A DNA stretch of 6,497 bases. Source: Caldifarciminota bacterium. Its GTDB lineage: Bacteria; Hydrothermota; Hydrothermia; B15-G9. A program made the translations under genes and the position numbers. The notes below the pieces were generated by a model, which did no database searches, was not told the DNA's origin, and saw nothing but the letters and a program-made list of their open reading frames with translations. Shown here in pieces: positions 6,341 to 6,497 of this stretch. The stretch lies in the NCBI GenBank assembly GCA_027064565.1, contig JAMOPK010000368.1:1-6497 (forward strand). Direction: 5' to 3'. The stretch's first letter is position 1, and every line of letters begins with the position of its first letter.

Positions 6341-6348
6341 CACCTCCT
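6341..6348 (-). promoter_or_regulatory. Ribosome binding site that fixes the radical SAM start
   Basis: On the minus strand AGGAGGTG is followed by GAT and then ATG at 6337, so AGGAGG is five bases from the start. This near-perfect site argues against the in-frame TTG at 6352, which has no comparable site upstream. Confidence 0.8.
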
Positions 6349-6378
6349 GCAAAATGGGGCTCAGGGGCCTATACGGCG

Positions 6379-6497
6379 TTACTTCTTGCCTTCCGACTTC
6401 TTCTCTGTCTGTTCGTTTGTCGTATCGCTCTCCGTTTTGACGTATTTCACGCCGTATTTCTCCCTGAGCCGCTGCTTAAGTTGGTCGAAAAGTTCCC
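6379..6497 (-). CDS. C-terminal 38 codons of an unidentified gene
   Basis: An open frame enters from the right edge and ends at TAA (6379-6381). It encodes ELFDQLKQRLREKYGVKYVK followed by a polar, probably disordered tail rich in Lys, Glu and Thr and ending EGKK. The first part looks helical and amphipathic. I do not recognise the family. The closeness to the maturase suggests one operon, so a tungsten oxidoreductase or its redox partner would fit the context, but nothing in these 38 residues is diagnostic. The lysine-rich end does not match the aldehyde ferredoxin oxidoreductase C-termini I can recall. Confidence 0.6.
   Translation of the reverse strand, partial: ELFDQLKQRLREKYGVKYVKTESDTTNEQTEKKSEGKK

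Noticed and set aside
6338..6352. TTG start at 6352 giving a 364-aa radical SAM protein
   Set aside because: The five extra codons would be the ribosome binding site AGGAGGTG itself; ATG 6337 is at ideal spacing.

Overview
The window looks like chromosomal DNA from a bacterium of roughly 50-55% GC (judged by eye). Bacterial UvrA and CstA families and strong AGGAGG-type ribosome binding sites before most genes support this. A radical SAM protein closely resembling the maturase of tungsten-dependent aldehyde oxidoreductases suggests an anaerobic or fermentative lifestyle. GC-rich hairpin repeats of the kind found in several uncultured phyla suggest a poorly sampled lineage. The phylum cannot be named from this sequence.

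Layout. Positions 1-224 (minus) hold the first 74 codons of a carbon-starvation/peptide-pyruvate transporter (cstA) that runs off the left edge. Directly upstream, in the same orientation, is a 108-aa gene of unknown function (243-569). A consensus-like promoter lies 10-40 bp before it, close enough that its mRNA may be leaderless. The 134-bp divergent region 570-703 separates this pair from uvrA (704-3571, plus), the DNA-damage-recognition ATPase of nucleotide excision repair, which appears complete. A hairpin terminator at 3571-3597 sits between the convergent ends of uvrA and a 413-aa stand-alone FIST-domain sensor protein (3621-4862, minus). Next comes a 395-bp gene-free stretch (4863-5257). 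It holds the FIST promoter region and a cluster of related GC-rich hairpins, one flanked by 8-bp direct repeats. The radical SAM/SPASM-like tungsten-enzyme maturase follows (5258-6337, minus). The C-terminal 38 codons of an unidentified gene in the same orientation (6379-6497) end 41 bp upstream of it.

Working together. No pathway joins all these genes. The local units are the small gene plus cstA (probable nutrient-uptake operon), uvrA alone, the FIST gene alone, and the maturase with its upstream partner (probable operon, with a tungsten oxidoreductase expected outside the window). The best leads are the hairpin family with compensatory base changes, the unidentified partner of cstA, and the tungsten maturase. 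I found no strong evidence for a wholly new multi-gene system.
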